Part shown: positions 32,735 to 44,700 of the stretch, in pieces
Position numbering within the stretch: position 1 is the first letter of the stretch
Layout: each line of letters opens with the position of its first letter
Source of the DNA: Artocarpus heterophyllus
Lineage: Eukaryota; Streptophyta; Magnoliopsida; Rosales; Moraceae
NCBI GenBank assembly: GCA_025403435.1
Contig: JAJQZP010000445.1
Coordinates: 62,001 to 126,000, forward strand
Reading direction: 5' to 3'
Length of the DNA stretch: 64,000 nt
Position numbers and translations under genes: made by a program
The notes under the pieces: generated by a model
What the model was told of the DNA's origin: nothing
Databases searched by the model: none
What the model saw: the letters and a program-made list of their open reading frames with translations, nothing else

Positions 32735-34888
32735 TGTCACGCCCCGAAGTACGGGAGGTGACGTGGCGGAATATTTAGATTAATTAAATGAGAGTTTATT
32801 TGAAATTAAGGGTTTAAAAATCCAATTAAGCAAGAAATAAAGAAGAATTTCCACCACATTTTATAAAGAATTTAAAATCATTAAACAAATAACAATAATT
32901 GAATAAAAACCGCGAATATGGGTTCCACAACCCACAACTTGTGCACACACATGGTTCTGACAATATCACAAATACAATTACAGTCCAAGTACAAATAAAG
33001 TTAAGTCTTACATGCCTTGATTAACAAATACAGAATGTGAACAAATTCTCCTATTGCTCCTGAGTTCGGTCCGAAGAATCTTCTCCAAACCTAAATGGGA
33101 AACCACCTAGAAGGGGGGGGATTTAAAACAGATAAAACATGAGCGAAAGGCTCAGTAGGACTAAGTTTTATAAAATAATTTAATGCAAAGAAACATAACA
33201 TTATCAGGAGTTATACAGAAAGAAACTTGAATAAATAAATAAATAAATTGAGTAGAACCGTTCTGACACAGAACAGTCTACTCGTCAAATCAAAACACCA
33301 GTTTACATTTACCTAGGCAAACCATGATATCACCACCGTAGTGGCCCAGCTGGGTTTCGGGACCTGCCCCCAAGGTCGATCACGACCCGATCTCTGATAT
33401 GGCATCATGCCCATGTGTTTATTATCATTATCATTCAAAACCCAATTACCGAGTATTGTCAATTACATTCATTATGAAATTCATTTCATGTCACGGTATA
33501 TAAAAATATAACCGATAAAATCATTTTCAAACAACCGTTGAAAACATTTTGATAGAAATCCTTTTCAAAGCCAAATCATTTCAAAACCAGGCTACCAAAG
33601 AAATAGGATAGAAGTCCTACCTCAGTACTCGTGCCGGTACCCCACACCGTAATCCCGATCCGCTATACGTTAGCTCCACGGAACCACGAACAATCCTAGA
33701 TACAAACTAAGTCGATCAATATCTAGTTCGAGACATTCTATGTTACTAAATCATTTCATGATGTCCTAGTGTGCCATTTGTATCATTAAAATCATCCTAT
33801 AAGGTTGGGATTTAAATTAGGGTTCAAAACAGTGAAATCGGGTAAAAATCACAAAATTTTCCATGCCTCGGTCGGCCTGCCGGACGCCCTGCTTCGGCCT
33901 GCCGAACTGTACAGTTCGGCCTGCCGGAAGCAAAGTTCGGCCTGCCGAACATGTCCCCAGATTCGGCCTGCCGATCGGAAGAACACCGGCCTGCCGATCA
34001 TCACTTCGGCCTGCCGAACATGAACTTCGGCCTGCCGAACTGGGAAAATCCAGAAATCCCAGCCACGGGTTTCTCGATCCCCAAAATCCAAATCTGAATT
34101 CCAACCTGTTTTTCTCAATTCCCAGGCATGAAAAATAACTATAGTTGATAGAAAAACATTCTAAAACATGTTTGGAATCATTTAATCAACATTTGAACTC
34201 AAAATCTTCAAAAATCCGAAAATGAGAAAAAGAGGAGAAAAATGAAAATCTTGAATCCAATCCGTTTTTCTTCAATCTAGGTTTAGATTCTAGTTGTTCT
34301 AAGCTCATTTAACACAAATCCACGGTTTTCTAAGCTTAAACAAACTTAGATTTCAAAAACACACAAATTCGAAAATTTTGAAAAAAGTTTAGAAATTTCG
34401 AATCTAACCTCGAATCGAAGCTTCAATCCGCGTTCTCGGTCGCCGAATCACGTCCCCGAGCTTCCTCCTTGCTGTTCCGAAGCTTGGATTCGAATGCGGT
34501 TTTCAAAAATTTAGAGAGAGATTGAGAGAGAGTGAGCTGCCGAGAGAGAGAGGGAAGAGAGAGAGAGATGGGCGTGGAAGTGAGGAGAGAGAGAGAGGAA
34601 AGGAAAATAAATAGAGAAAATCGGTGGGCGGTTTTACTGTGCGAAAACCATGTGCCGCCCACGGTTTTGTAAAACAGGAGTATTTTTAACATTTTACAAA
34701 TTGTTGTGTTTTAAAACTCAAAACATCATTTTAAATCAACAAGGAATCTTTTGAACACATCAATTTAACAAAACAACCAAAAACTAAAAATCCAACCAAA
34801 TAATCTAATTAAAGTTAAAACTTTAATTATGGCACACTAATTCATCATTTACATTACATTAACATTAAATAAATTTCGGGACGTTACA
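32735..34888 (-). repeat. 3' LTR of Gypsy A
   Basis: Starts TGTCACGCCCCGAAGTACGG and ends GGGACGTTACA. It contains the 8-copy CGGCCTGCCG array and a GA-rich stretch at about 34514-34600. Confidence 0.95.
33871..34040. repeat. Eight-copy CGGCCTGCCG array in Gypsy A 3' LTR
   Basis: Eight exact copies of CGGCCTGCCG, mostly within TTCGGCCTGCCGAA, at about 20-base spacing. The word is near-palindromic (CGGC, two bases, GCCG), so long ORFs appear on both strands without being genes. Confidence 0.95.
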
Positions 34889-34906
34889 GCTCTCTACCCC
34901 TAAAAG
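34889..34906 (-). other. Polypurine tract of Gypsy A
   Basis: The minus strand reads CTTTTAGGGGTAGAGAGC directly before the 3' LTR. Confidence 0.7.
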
Positions 34907-34931
34907 AAATTTCGTCCACGAAATTTACAAC

Positions 34932-37667
34932 TCATCTCAAAAACAAAACAAATGCGGATACAATTCCCGCATACCCGACTCTAAGTTCCCAAGTGGCTTC
35001 ATCAACCCCGTGATGCTGCCACACGACCTTCACCAACGATATCTCACGACGACGCAAGCTAATCACTTTCCGGTCGATGATCTGAATCGGCACTTCTTCG
35101 TACGTCGTATCCTCCTGAACCTGCACATCGCGAAACGATACTATCTTACCCTGCTCAGGTGGACACTTCCTAAGCATAGACACATGAAACACATCGTGCA
35201 CATGAGAAAGTTCGGGCGGAAGATCAAGCCGATAAGCGACCACACCAACACGCTGAGTGATCTCGAACGGCCCAATATACCTCGGCGCGAGTTTCCCACT
35301 CACCCCGAACCGCATAGTTCCCTTACGAGGTGACACCCTCAAGAGAACAAAATCTCCAACCGCGAACTCTAAGGGTCTACGTCTCCTATCCGCGTAGCTC
35401 TTCTGCCGACTCTGAGCTGCTCTTAATCGATCCCGAATCACCGCGACTTTCTCGTTGCTGTCACGAATCTCATCTGGCCCAAGAATAACTCTATCTTCCG
35501 GCTCGGCCCAACACACAGGTGACCGACACGGTCGCCCATACAATGCCTCAAATGGTGCCATACCGATACTCGCTTGATAACTGTTGTTGTACGCGAACTC
35601 CGCCAAATGCAAATATTGCTTCCAATTCCCGCCGAAGTCCAACGCACAAGCACGCAACATATCCTCGAGAACCTGAATAACCCGCTCAGACTGCCCATCA
35701 GTCTGAGGATGAAACGCCGTACTGAAGTTCAAATCCGTACCCAAAGCCTCCTGAAAACTCCTCCAGTACTTAGCATTAAACCTGGTATCTCGATCAGAGG
35801 TGATGGACAAAGGAACTCCATGCAACCTCACAATGTTCTGCATATACAACTCCCCGAGAATCTTCCTAGAACACGTCGACCTAAACGGAATGAAATGCGC
35901 CGATTTCGTCAACCTGTCGACCACAACCCAAACTGCATCATGCCGCTGCTCCGTCCTCGGCAAACCTGTGAGGAAATCCATCGTCACATGCTCCCATTTC
36001 CACCCTGGAATAGGAAGCGGCTGAAGTTGACCTGCAGGCTTCTGGTGCTCAGCTTTCACCTGAAGACACGTCGAACACTTGGCCACGTACTCGCGAACAT
36101 CTTTCTTCATGCCTCTCCACCAATAGTGCCTCTTCAAATCACGATACATCTTGGTGCTCCCCGGATGAATAGCAAACTGAGACCTATGAGCTTCATCTAG
36201 AACGGCTTTCGTCACCTCGGCGATAACTGGAACTGCAAGACGCTCCCGGAAGTACAACGATCCATCTGCATGCACGCTCCATTCTTCAAACTGCTCCCCG
36301 TTCTGAATCCGCGACCAAATCCCCTGCAAATGTCGATCCTGCCACTGACCTTGCTTCACCATCCGAACAAGAGCTGGAGTCGCTTCCACATGATATAACA
36401 AAACTCGATCACCGTCTTCATGATACTGTAGCCGATACTCACTCACTGTCGCATCCCTGCTCCAGTCCTCAAAAATCAAACAAGCGAGAATCCCTGAAGA
36501 CCTCCTGCTAAGCGCGTCCGCGACCACATTAGCTTTCCCGGGATGATACTGCAACGCGAAATCATAATCCTCCATGTACTCCACCCATCTGCGCTGCCTC
36601 AGATTGAGATCCCTCTGAGTGAACAAATGCCTCAAACTCTTATGATCGGAGAAGACCTGAAACGATGCTCCATACAAGTAACATCTCCAAATCTTCAGCG
36701 CGTAGATCACCGCTGCAAGCTCTAAATCGTGAGTAGGATAATTTCGCTCGTGAGGTCGTAGCTGTCTCGATCCGTACGCAACCACACGTCCATGCTGCAT
36801 CAACACGCATCCAAGTCCGCGCCCTGAAGCATCAGCATAAACCTCATACGGCTCGTCACTACTAGGAATAACTAATACTGGAGCTGAAGTCAACCGGTTC
36901 TTCAATTCCTGAAAAGCAGACTCACAATCTTCATCCCACTCAAACCTGACGTTTTTCCTGATCAATCTCGTCAACGGAGCTGCAATCTTCGAAAAGTCCT
37001 TTACAAATTTCCTGTAATATCCAGCAAGACCTAAGAAGCTGCGAATCTCCGCTACATTCCTTGGTCGTTCCCACTCCAATATAGCTTCAATCTTGGACGG
37101 ATCCACTGAAATACCATGCTCCGAGATGACATGACCCAGAAACTTGACCTCAGTCAACCAGAACTCACACTTTTCCCTCTTAGCATACAACTGGTGCTCC
37201 CGCAAAGTCTGAAGCACGATCCGAAGATGCTGCTCATGCTCCTCCCATGTCTTAGAATACACAAGAATATCATCGATGAACACGATCACAAACTGATCCA
37301 GATACGGCCTAAATATCCTGTTCATCAAATCCATAAAAGCTGCTGGAGCATTCGTCAACCCGAAAGACATAACCAGAAACTCGAAGTGCCCATACCGAGT
37401 CCTAAATGCTGTCTTGGGAATATCCTCTTCCTTGATTCTGAGCTGATGATAACCTGACCGCAAATCAATCTTCGAGAAGTATCGCGAACCTCCCAACTGA
37501 TCAAATAGCTCATCAATCCTAGGCAAAGGATACTTGTTCTTCACCGTAACACGATTCAGCTGCCGATAATCCACACATAACCTGAGAGTCCCATCGTGCT
37601 TCTTAGGCGAACAAAACTGGTGCTCCCCACGGAGATGTGCTATTCCGAATATATCCTTTATCAGCAA
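34932..37667 (-). CDS. Gypsy A reverse transcriptase, RNase H, integrase, chromodomain
   Basis: An open frame of 911 codons, of which about the last 895 are true pol. Polymerase: [11 protein letters not shown] near 28, [11 protein letters not shown] near 65 and [12 protein letters not shown] near 128 (FIDD box). RNase [13 protein letters not shown] near 277. Integrase: HPGSTK..HYWW..CSTC zinc region at 501-534, MDFLTGLPR near 563, TSDRDTRF near 623 and [13 protein letters not shown] near 653, so Asp, Asp and Glu are present. A chromodomain-like end includes [16 protein letters not shown]. One extra base near 35013 changes the last 14 or so codons compared with Gypsy B, removing the normal RELYPHLF end. 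The start Met is not authentic: an extra G near 37608 cuts the frame from its upstream part. Confidence 0.9.
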   Translation of the reverse strand: MLIKDIFGIAHLRGEHQFCSPKKHDGTLRLCVDYRQLNRVTVKNKYPLPRIDELFDQLGGSRYFSKIDLRSGYHQLRIKEEDIPKTAFRTRYGHFEFLVMSFGLTNAPAAFMDLMNRIFRPYLDQFVIVFIDDILVYSKTWEEHEQHLRIVLQTLREHQLYAKREKCEFWLTEVKFLGHVISEHGISVDPSKIEAILEWERPRNVAEIRSFLGLAGYYRKFVKDFSKIAAPLTRLIRKNVRFEWDEDCESAFQELKNRLTSAPVLVIPSSDEPYEVYADASGRGLGCVLMQHGRVVAYGSRQLRPHERNYPTHDLELAAVIYALKIWRCYLYGASFQVFSDHKSLRHLFTQRDLNLRQRRWVEYMEDYDFALQYHPGKANVVADALSRRSSGILACLIFEDWSRDATVSEYRLQYHEDGDRVLLYHVEATPALVRMVKQGQWQDRHLQGIWSRIQNGEQFEEWSVHADGSLYFRERLAVPVIAEVTKAVLDEAHRSQFAIHPGSTKMYRDLKRHYWWRGMKKDVREYVAKCSTCLQVKAEHQKPAGQLQPLPIPGWKWEHVTMDFLTGLPRTEQRHDAVWVVVDRLTKSAHFIPFRSTCSRKILGELYMQNIVRLHGVPLSITSDRDTRFNAKYWRSFQEALGTDLNFSTAFHPQTDGQSERVIQVLEDMLRACALDFGGNWKQYLHLAEFAYNNSYQASIGMAPFEALYGRPCRSPVCWAEPEDRVILGPDEIRDSNEKVAVIRDRLRAAQSRQKSYADRRRRPLEFAVGDFVLLRVSPRKGTMRFGVSGKLAPRYIGPFEITQRVGVVAYRLDLPPELSHVHDVFHVSMLRKCPPEQGKIVSFRDVQVQEDTTYEEVPIQIIDRKVISLRRREISLVKVVWQHHGVDEATWELRVGYAGIVSAFVLFLR

Positions 37668-37836
37668 GCTCCTGAAGTTGCCTCCTCAATTCCTTCATTT
37701 CTGCCGGCGCCATCCGATAAGGTGCCATAGAAATCGGTGATGTCCCTGGAAACAACTCGATACCAAACTCAATCTCCCGATGCGGTGGTAACCCTGATAA
37801 CTCGTCGGGGAAGACATCCTCGAACTCATCAACCAC
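37603..37836 (-). pseudogene. Gypsy A protease-polymerase junction fragment
   Basis: [20 protein letters not shown], then [20 protein letters not shown] and [20 protein letters not shown]. This is the conserved start of the gypsy polymerase region, in a frame different from both neighbours. Confidence 0.8.
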
Positions 37837-38122
37837 CGGAAATCGCTACACCACTACTCGAAACATAGGGCTCGCAATCTAGATTGGCAAGAAAAGCAAA
37901 ACAATCTAGATTCCTTCGCCCTCCTAGACATGACTTCATGAGACGCTCACTCATTAGCCAATCACCACCACCCTGGTAAGTGATTACCGTCCCCCTATCA
38001 GACACTAGGGTACTTTTCTAAGTTGGCAGTCCACAACTGCACTATACCTGGACAACCAGTCCATCCCTAAAATCACATCATAGGAACTCATGGGGAGTAC
38101 AATCAAATCACTTTTCAAAATC
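37837..38122 (-). pseudogene. Gypsy A C-terminal protease region, out of frame
   Basis: By alignment to Gypsy B (SSYDVILGMDWLSRY and onward), this stretch encodes the end of the protease, but single-base indels near 38006-38014, 37843 and 38137 scatter it over frames. Confidence 0.65.
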
Positions 38123-39088
38123 TCATCCCCAATCCTTTATTTTACAAGATTTACACATACAATTCACACACACCCGCCCCAAGGGAGAAGTTATAACTAG
38201 GGGTTCCTTAAACTCTTCTACTTCTAATCCCAAGGCATGTACAAAGGAACTCGAAATGAGAGAATGAGAGGCACCGGTATCAAATAAAACGCGAGCTAGA
38301 GATCTAGAAACCAAAACCATACCATCGACAACCGCGTTACCAATCTGAGAATCTGACCCTCCAGATGCCATTGCATGAACCTGCATTGGCGCCTTCCCTT
38401 TTCCTCTACCGACATTGCTGGGTCCTGCATTACTCGGCCGATGCTGCTGAGATGGAGATGACTGCACACTACCTGTACTCGGAGCTCTATACTGAGGAAC
38501 ACTACGCTGAAAATACTGCGGCTGCTGTCCCCGTGCCGGATATGAGAATTGCTGAGGAGAAAACTGCGGATACTGCAACTGTGGGTACTGCGGAGGCGGA
38601 GGTAGGGTCTGAGGCTGAGGCTGAGACGAACGACTGGCATCCTCCCCAGTCCGCGATCCAAGACGAGCACTCCTGATCGGGCAATTCCTCTTGATGTGTC
38701 CGGGCTGCTGACAGAAATGACAATGGAAGCTGTAGGGATTGCTGCGCCCGCTGCCAGACGAACTGCTACTGCCACTGGTCGCACCGCCTTGCTTGCCTTT
38801 CCCCGGAGCTGGACGACTACTGATGCTCTTCCTGCCACTCCTCTGCGGTCCTCCTGAAGCCTTGGCTCGGTCCTCACAATACTGCACGTAATCATTCTCC
38901 ACGGAGATCGCCGACGACACAAGCTCTCCGAAACTCCTAAGCCGTAGAGCAACCAACTGCCGCCGAATAGGAGCCTTGAGTCCTTCCTGGAACTTGATGC
39001 ATTTCTCGCGCTCCGATGCCACAGCTGATGGAGCAAACCTAGCCAACTCGCTAAACTTTGCCTCATACTCCCGAACTGACATATCACC
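38123..39088 (-). pseudogene. Gypsy A gag C-terminal half and protease start
   Basis: From about MSVREYEAKFSELARF the frame holds the rest of capsid, a Ser/Gly-rich link, the zinc knuckle CHFCQQPGHIKRNC (intact CX2CX4HX4C), a Gln/Pro-rich spacer and the protease loop VLFDTGASHSLISSSF. It ends at 38123 because of an extra base near 38137. The frame is open further upstream to 39298, but that part is not gag. Confidence 0.8.
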
Positions 39089-39533
39089 CTTGCTGCAATC
39101 TATAAAACTCAGCTGCTTTCTGATCTCTATATCCCTGCGGAAAATACCGATCATAGAACAGATCCTCGAACTTGTTCCAACCAATATCGCCACCGCGCTC
39201 CAGACGCTTAGTTTGTTTCCACCAGGTGTTAGCGCCACCCTCGAGCTTATACGCCGCGAATTCCACACGATACTCCTCAGGCACACCAAGGGTATCAAGA
39301 TGCTTCAAGATCGAATCCAACCAATACTCTGCTAACTGCGGATCCCCATTGCCATCAAAAGTCGGAATAGACGCCCGCCGAAATTCCTTAAAGAAGGCAT
39401 GCCGACTACCAACACTGGAGTCTTCCGGTCTAGCCCTGGCTGCCATCTGCCGGAAAGCCGCAATCATAGACCTCATCAGGCCCTCATCATTTCCGAACTC
39501 GGCGTCAGCTGTCGAACGACGTCTAGGTGCCAT
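39084..39533 (-). CDS. Gypsy A gag N-terminal part
   Basis: MAPRRRSTADAEFGNDEG starts gag. The retrotrans_gag core follows (SIPTFDGNGDPQLAEYWLD, PEEYRVEFAAYKLEGGANTW, FEDLFYDRYFPQGYRDQK). The frame ends at 39084 after an extra T near 39089. Gypsy B has the same start and continues uninterrupted, which confirms this Met. Confidence 0.85.
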   Translation of the reverse strand: MAPRRRSTADAEFGNDEGLMRSMIAAFRQMAARARPEDSSVGSRHAFFKEFRRASIPTFDGNGDPQLAEYWLDSILKHLDTLGVPEEYRVEFAAYKLEGGANTWWKQTKRLERGGDIGWNKFEDLFYDRYFPQGYRDQKAAEFYRLQQG

Positions 39534-39620
39534 TCTCTCACTTCTGAAAACAAAATTTGGACTGTCAGAGGTATTTCATTGTCAAACCTATGTGTGCACA
39601 ATTCCCAAGGTTCATAACCT

Positions 39621-39633
39621 AGCTCTGATACCA
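39621..39633 (-). other. Primer binding site of Gypsy A (tRNA-iMet)
   Basis: The minus strand reads TGGTATCAGAGCT three bases inside the 5' LTR. Confidence 0.85.
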
Positions 39634-40771
39634 TTCTGTCACGCCCCGAAGTACGGGAGGTGACGTGGCGGAATATTTAGATTAATTAAATGAGAGTTTA
39701 TTTGAAATTAAGGGTTTAAAAATCCAATTAAGCAAGAAATAAAGAAGAATTTCCACCACATTTTATAAAGAATTTAAAATCATTAAACAAATAACAATAA
39801 TTGAATAAAAACCGCGAATATGGGTTCCACAACCCACAACTTGTGCACACACATGGTTCTGACAATATCACAAATACAATTACAGTCCAAGTACAAATAA
39901 AGTTAAGTCTTACATGCCTTGATTAACAAATACAGAATGTGAACAAATTCTCCTATTGCTCCTGAGTTCGGTCCGAAGAATCTTCTCCAAACCTAAATGG
40001 GAAACCACCTAGAAGGGGGGGGATTTAAAACAGATAAAACATGAGCGAAAGGCTCAGTAGGACTAAGTTTTATAAAATAATTTAATGCAAAGAAACATAA
40101 CATTATCAGGAGTTATACAGAAAGAAACTTGAATAAATAAATAAATAAATTGAGTAGAACCGTTCTGACACAGAACAGTCTACTCGTCAAATCAAAACAC
40201 CAGTTTACATTTACCTAGGCAAACCATGATATCACCACCGTAGTGGCCCAGCTGGGTTTCGGGACCTGCCCCCAAGGTCGATCACGACCCGATCTCTGAT
40301 ATGGCATCATGCCCATGTGTTTATTATCATTATCATTCAAAACCCAATTACCGAGTATTGTCAATTACATTCATTATGAAATTCATTTCATGTCACGGTA
40401 TATAAAAATATAACCGATAAAATCATTTTCAAACAACCGTTGAAAACATTTTGATAGAAATCCTTTTCAAAGCCAAACATTTCAAAACCAGGCTACCAAA
40501 GAAATAGGATAGAAGTCCTACCTCAGTACTCGTGCCGGTACCCCACACCGTAATCCCGATCCGCTATACGTTAGCTCCACGGAACCACGAACAATCCTAG
40601 ATACAAACTAAGTCGATCAATATCTAGTTCGAGACATTCTATGTTACTAAATCATTTCATGATGTCCTAGTGTGCCATTTGTATCATTAAAATCATCCTA
40701 TAAGGTTGGGATTTAAATTAGGGTTCAAAACAGTGAAATCGGGTAAAAATCACAAAATTTTCCATGCCTCG

Positions 40772-40941
40772 GTCGGCCTGCCGGACGCCCTGCTTCGGCC
40801 TGCCGAACTGTACAGTTCGGCCTGCCGGAAGCAAAGTTCGGCCTGCCGAACATGTCCCCAGATTCGGCCTGCCGATCGGAAGAACACCGGCCTGCCGATC
40901 ATCACTTCGGCCTGCCGAACATGAACTTCGGCCTGCCGAAC
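40772..40941. repeat. Eight-copy CGGCCTGCCG array in Gypsy A 5' LTR
   Basis: Same sequence and copy number as 33871-34040, as expected for LTRs copied from one template. It lies about 570 bases downstream of the TATA-like box in transcript orientation, so it would be in the transcribed leader. Confidence 0.95.
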
Positions 40942-41501
40942 TGGGAAAATCCAGAAATCCCAGCCACGGGTTTCTCGATCCCCAAAATCCAAATCTGAAT
41001 TCCAACCTGTTTTTCTCAATTCCCAGGCATGAAAAATAACTATAGTTGATAGAAAAACATTCTAAAACATGTTTGGAATCATTTAATCAACATTTGAACT
41101 CAAAATCTTCAAAAATCCGAAAATGAGAAAAAGAGGAGAAAAATGAAAATCTTGAATCCAATCCGTTTTTCTTCAATCTAGGTTTAGATTCTAGTTGTTC
41201 TAAGCTCATTTAACACAAATCCACGGTTTTCTAAGCTTAAACAAACTTAGATTTCAAAAACACACAAATTCGAAAATTTTGAAAAAAGTTTAGAAATTTC
41301 GAATCTAACCTCGAATCGAAGCTTCAATCCGCGTTCTCGGTCGCCGAATCACGTCCCCGAGCTTCCTCCTTGCTGTTCCGAAGCTTGGATTCGAATGCGG
41401 TTTTCAAAAATTTAGAGAGAGATTGAGAGAGAGTGAGCTGCCGAGAGAGAGAGGGAAGAGAGAGAGAGATGGGCGTGGAAGTGAGAGAGAGAGAGAGGAA
41501 A

Positions 41502-41515
41502 GGAAAATAAATAGA
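41502..41515 (-). promoter_or_regulatory. TATA-like box of Gypsy A 5' LTR
   Basis: The minus strand reads CTCTATTTATTTTCC, followed by a CT-rich leader-like stretch. It is conserved in Gypsy B. The start site was not verified. Confidence 0.35.
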
Positions 41516-41792
41516 GAAAATCGGTGGGCGGTTTTACTGTGCGAAAACCATGTGCCGCCCACGGTTTTGTAAAACAGGGTATTTTTAACATTTTACAAAT
41601 TGTTGTGTTTTAAAACTCAAAACATCATTTTAAATCAACAAGGAATCTTTTGAACACATCAATTTAACAAAACAACCAAAAACTAAAAACCCAACCAAAT
41701 AATCTAATTAAAGTTAAAACTTTAATTATGGCACACTAATTCATCATTTACATTACATTAACATTAAATAAATTTCGGGACGTTACAATTCT

Positions 41793-44700
41793 ATTGCACA
41801 AGAAGTATTTTGTAAGCGGTATCCATACCTATCTCTATCATTCATCCTCCATTTGCAACTGTCCATCATAAATTGCTGACAGGTTACTTACCTACAATAT
41901 GAACATATTTGATTGAGCTTTCGTTCTGCAAGTAGGAGACATATTCTCGCAAAACAAGTCTAAAACATTTATAAAAAATATGCATGAGCTGTTTATACTT
42001 CATTATGAGTTCATATCTTATTTATCTGATCTATCATACTTAATGGGCCCCTATGTGTACATACTCATTGTGCGCGATCATAAGGAAGTTTGGGTTTGCA
42101 AAAGGTCCCAACGACCCTAGACCATAAAATGAATCTAGATTGACTGTCTCCTCGTAGGTTAAGAGGTTGGTACAATACTCTTAACTTACTTATCTTATCT
42201 TATTTATTACACTTGTCTTATTGTGTGTATGCAGCATGACATAATACTATATATTATCACATAACATAAATTGTAACTACTCTTGTTAGAAGATAAATAT
42301 GCAATATAATTTTATATAGCATACATAACATACTATACACATCATAATATAAGCATGGCAAGTCCTAACATAACATTGCATAACATGGCATATCATAGCA
42401 TAACTTTAATCATGCATTTTAAATATTTTCATAAAAAAAATGTAGAACACTTTAAGTTGAAAACCGTAGTTTTCATAGAGTAAGTGAGATTCCTGCTTAC
42501 CTGGTTTCTAGAGATAGGATCTGGTAGCTTGCCACATACTTATCCACTATTTCTAGAGTGGGGAAAAAACCCAATAAGAGTGTTAACTTACTTGCATTAT
42601 GCTAATTAGTTTAGCATATTGAATAAAAAGAAATTAAATATTTTCTAAAAAAACTTATCTTTATAACTAATGGGCTACTTGGGTAATTAAAATGATTGAT
42701 TAAATTTAAATCTTCTTAACTCATATTTCTTGTCTAACTTGTTATCCTTAATTGCCATTAACTAAATTGAACTAACGTTTGCAATCAATTAGTTAATTTC
42801 GTAATTAATAAATCATCTTTCTCTTATAGCTTTGAGTTAGTAACCTCTTGTATTACTTACATCAGGCTCTTTATTATACTAAAGGTCTACTAGAATATAA
42901 TAGTATCATTAGGCCTATAAGCCTATGTCTAGTTACTATTTATTTTATTAGGCCCAATATGGCCCTTTTGCACGACCACATTCTTTGATAGTTGATCATT
43001 AATTATGGGAAAATTTGAATTCGATAATTGGCTCCTAAACGTGTATGGGCGTTGGACCCATAATTGCTATCGTAGCAGTTAATAACTTGTATTTCCTACG
43101 ACCTCTTATTTCTTTCAAGTCCACTGAAAAATTTATATGTGAAGTTTAATTGAAAATCATATCTCAAATTGAAGTCTGAATTTTGATAAGATTGTGAATT
43201 GAAGACTCATGTAGCTTTACCAGTACTTCAATTCTTTATCGTTAATAAATAGTGATTCTACCACTAAATAGTTGTTTTGTTTTGGAACTAGTTTTGAAAG
43301 CCACCGGAGACCGTATGTCAAAGTCGGTTTTAATAGAAGTTTCCTTTACAAAAGTTGCTCATTCTGCCTAGGATTAAAACTTTCATGTTTTCCAAAAGTT
43401 TGTTTTCTGTCTTTAACATCTCAGTTTGTAGTGATTTTGTAGACTTTACTAGTTAGAGCATTTTTCTAAATCTTTTTAAAAGTCCTTTTTAGAGGCATAA
43501 TATTAAAACAGTTTCTTCACAAAAGTTCTTCATCTTATCGAGATTTAAAACTTTTGTGCTTCACAAAAATCATGATTCAGACTTTTGAGGGCCTTTTACC
43601 TAAAAACTTAAGCAACACTATTTATGTTGCAACCAATATTGCAACACCTTATGAAACACCTAGCATAAGTTGTACTACAATTGTCAAAATGACTTTATCA
43701 TACACTAAACTGAATAATTTAGCTTTTGGAATTCAAAACTGAGTAGAAAATGAGATTCGTACTACTAGTGTGGCAATTGATGTTTGTAATAACACATAAA
43801 ACACTCAAGGAAATAGTGTTGAAATAGCCACTAATTTGCTCTGTAGTTACTACCAAAACCTAAGGTAACAGTAAACTCTGTGGTTCCAAACTTTTGAAAT
43901 AAAAAAGGAGCAAAAATGAAATCTACACTATAAGTGTTGTACAATTGTGGTGCAACACCTCCTACGACACCTAATAGAAATAGTCACTTAATGACTATAG
44001 ATTATATTGCAGTTGTTGTGACAGCCTTGGGAGACAATAAAATGAGTATTTCAACTTTTAAAATTAAAAACTGGGTGGTTTCAAAATCTTACTATAGGTG
44101 TTGTAAAAATGTGTTACAAAACCTCTCATAACACAAAGCAAAAATAGTTCCTTAATGACTATAAACTACACTACAGTTGTTGTGACAGCATTAGCAGACA
44201 ATAAAATAATTATTTTAAGTTCTTAGAATCTAAAAACAAAGCAGTTTTGGAATCTATGCTATTGGTGTTGTACATATGTGTTACAATACCTTCTTGCGAC
44301 ACTAAGTAGGTCAACTAAACAAAAACACCTAAAATATCATTTGGAGTTGAGATCTTAGTTTCTTACATAAAGTCACTCATGTTGTTATGACTTCAAAATT
44401 CCCAGGTCTTAAAAATAGATTATAACCAATCTTTAAAGTTTCCATTTGAATGTTAAAGAGAGTGAAATCCCTTTCTAAAATCTGAACTTTTGCGTACCCA
44501 TCATGCATAATACCAAACTATATAAGTAAAAGCAAAAACTATAACACAAGCATAAATAGAGCTTATTACATGCCAGCAACACTAAAAAAAAAACCATAAA
44601 CTATTTTTAAATTTTAAAAATATAAGTTTAGATATTTACCCTTGAAGATCTACTCTTGATGGATGCCTCCAAAGGCTCCTCCTTAGCTTTAAATTTAGTT

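Larger units (their letters stand above)
32735..41787 (-). mobile_element. Gypsy A: young Tekay/Del-type chromovirus, frameshifted
   Basis: 9,053 bases with LTRs of 2,154 and 2,151 bases and a perfect ATTCT target duplication (32730-32734, 41788-41792). The minus-strand order is PBS (tRNA-iMet), gag, protease, reverse transcriptase, RNase H, integrase, chromodomain-like tail, PPT. Reverse transcriptase ahead of integrase defines Ty3/gypsy. The ending [14 protein letters not shown] is typical of Tekay/Del chromodomains. I noted only about four LTR differences (three 1- or 2-base indels and one substitution), so insertion was recent. Compared with Gypsy B the coding region has at least five frame-disrupting indels. 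Confidence 0.95.
39637..41787 (-). repeat. 5' LTR of Gypsy A
   Basis: Almost identical to 32735-34888. It carries the same eight-copy array at 40772-40941. Confidence 0.95.

Noticed and set aside
33805..34138. Overlapping ORFs on both strands across the motif array (also at 40706-41039)
   Set aside because: The near-palindromic GC-rich motif contains no stops in several frames; the ORFs are identical in both LTRs and have no protein-like features.
35010..39663. Plus-strand ORFs opposite Gypsy A pol and gag (also 48490-53108 opposite Gypsy B)
   Set aside because: They are antisense shadows of the minus-strand coding frames.
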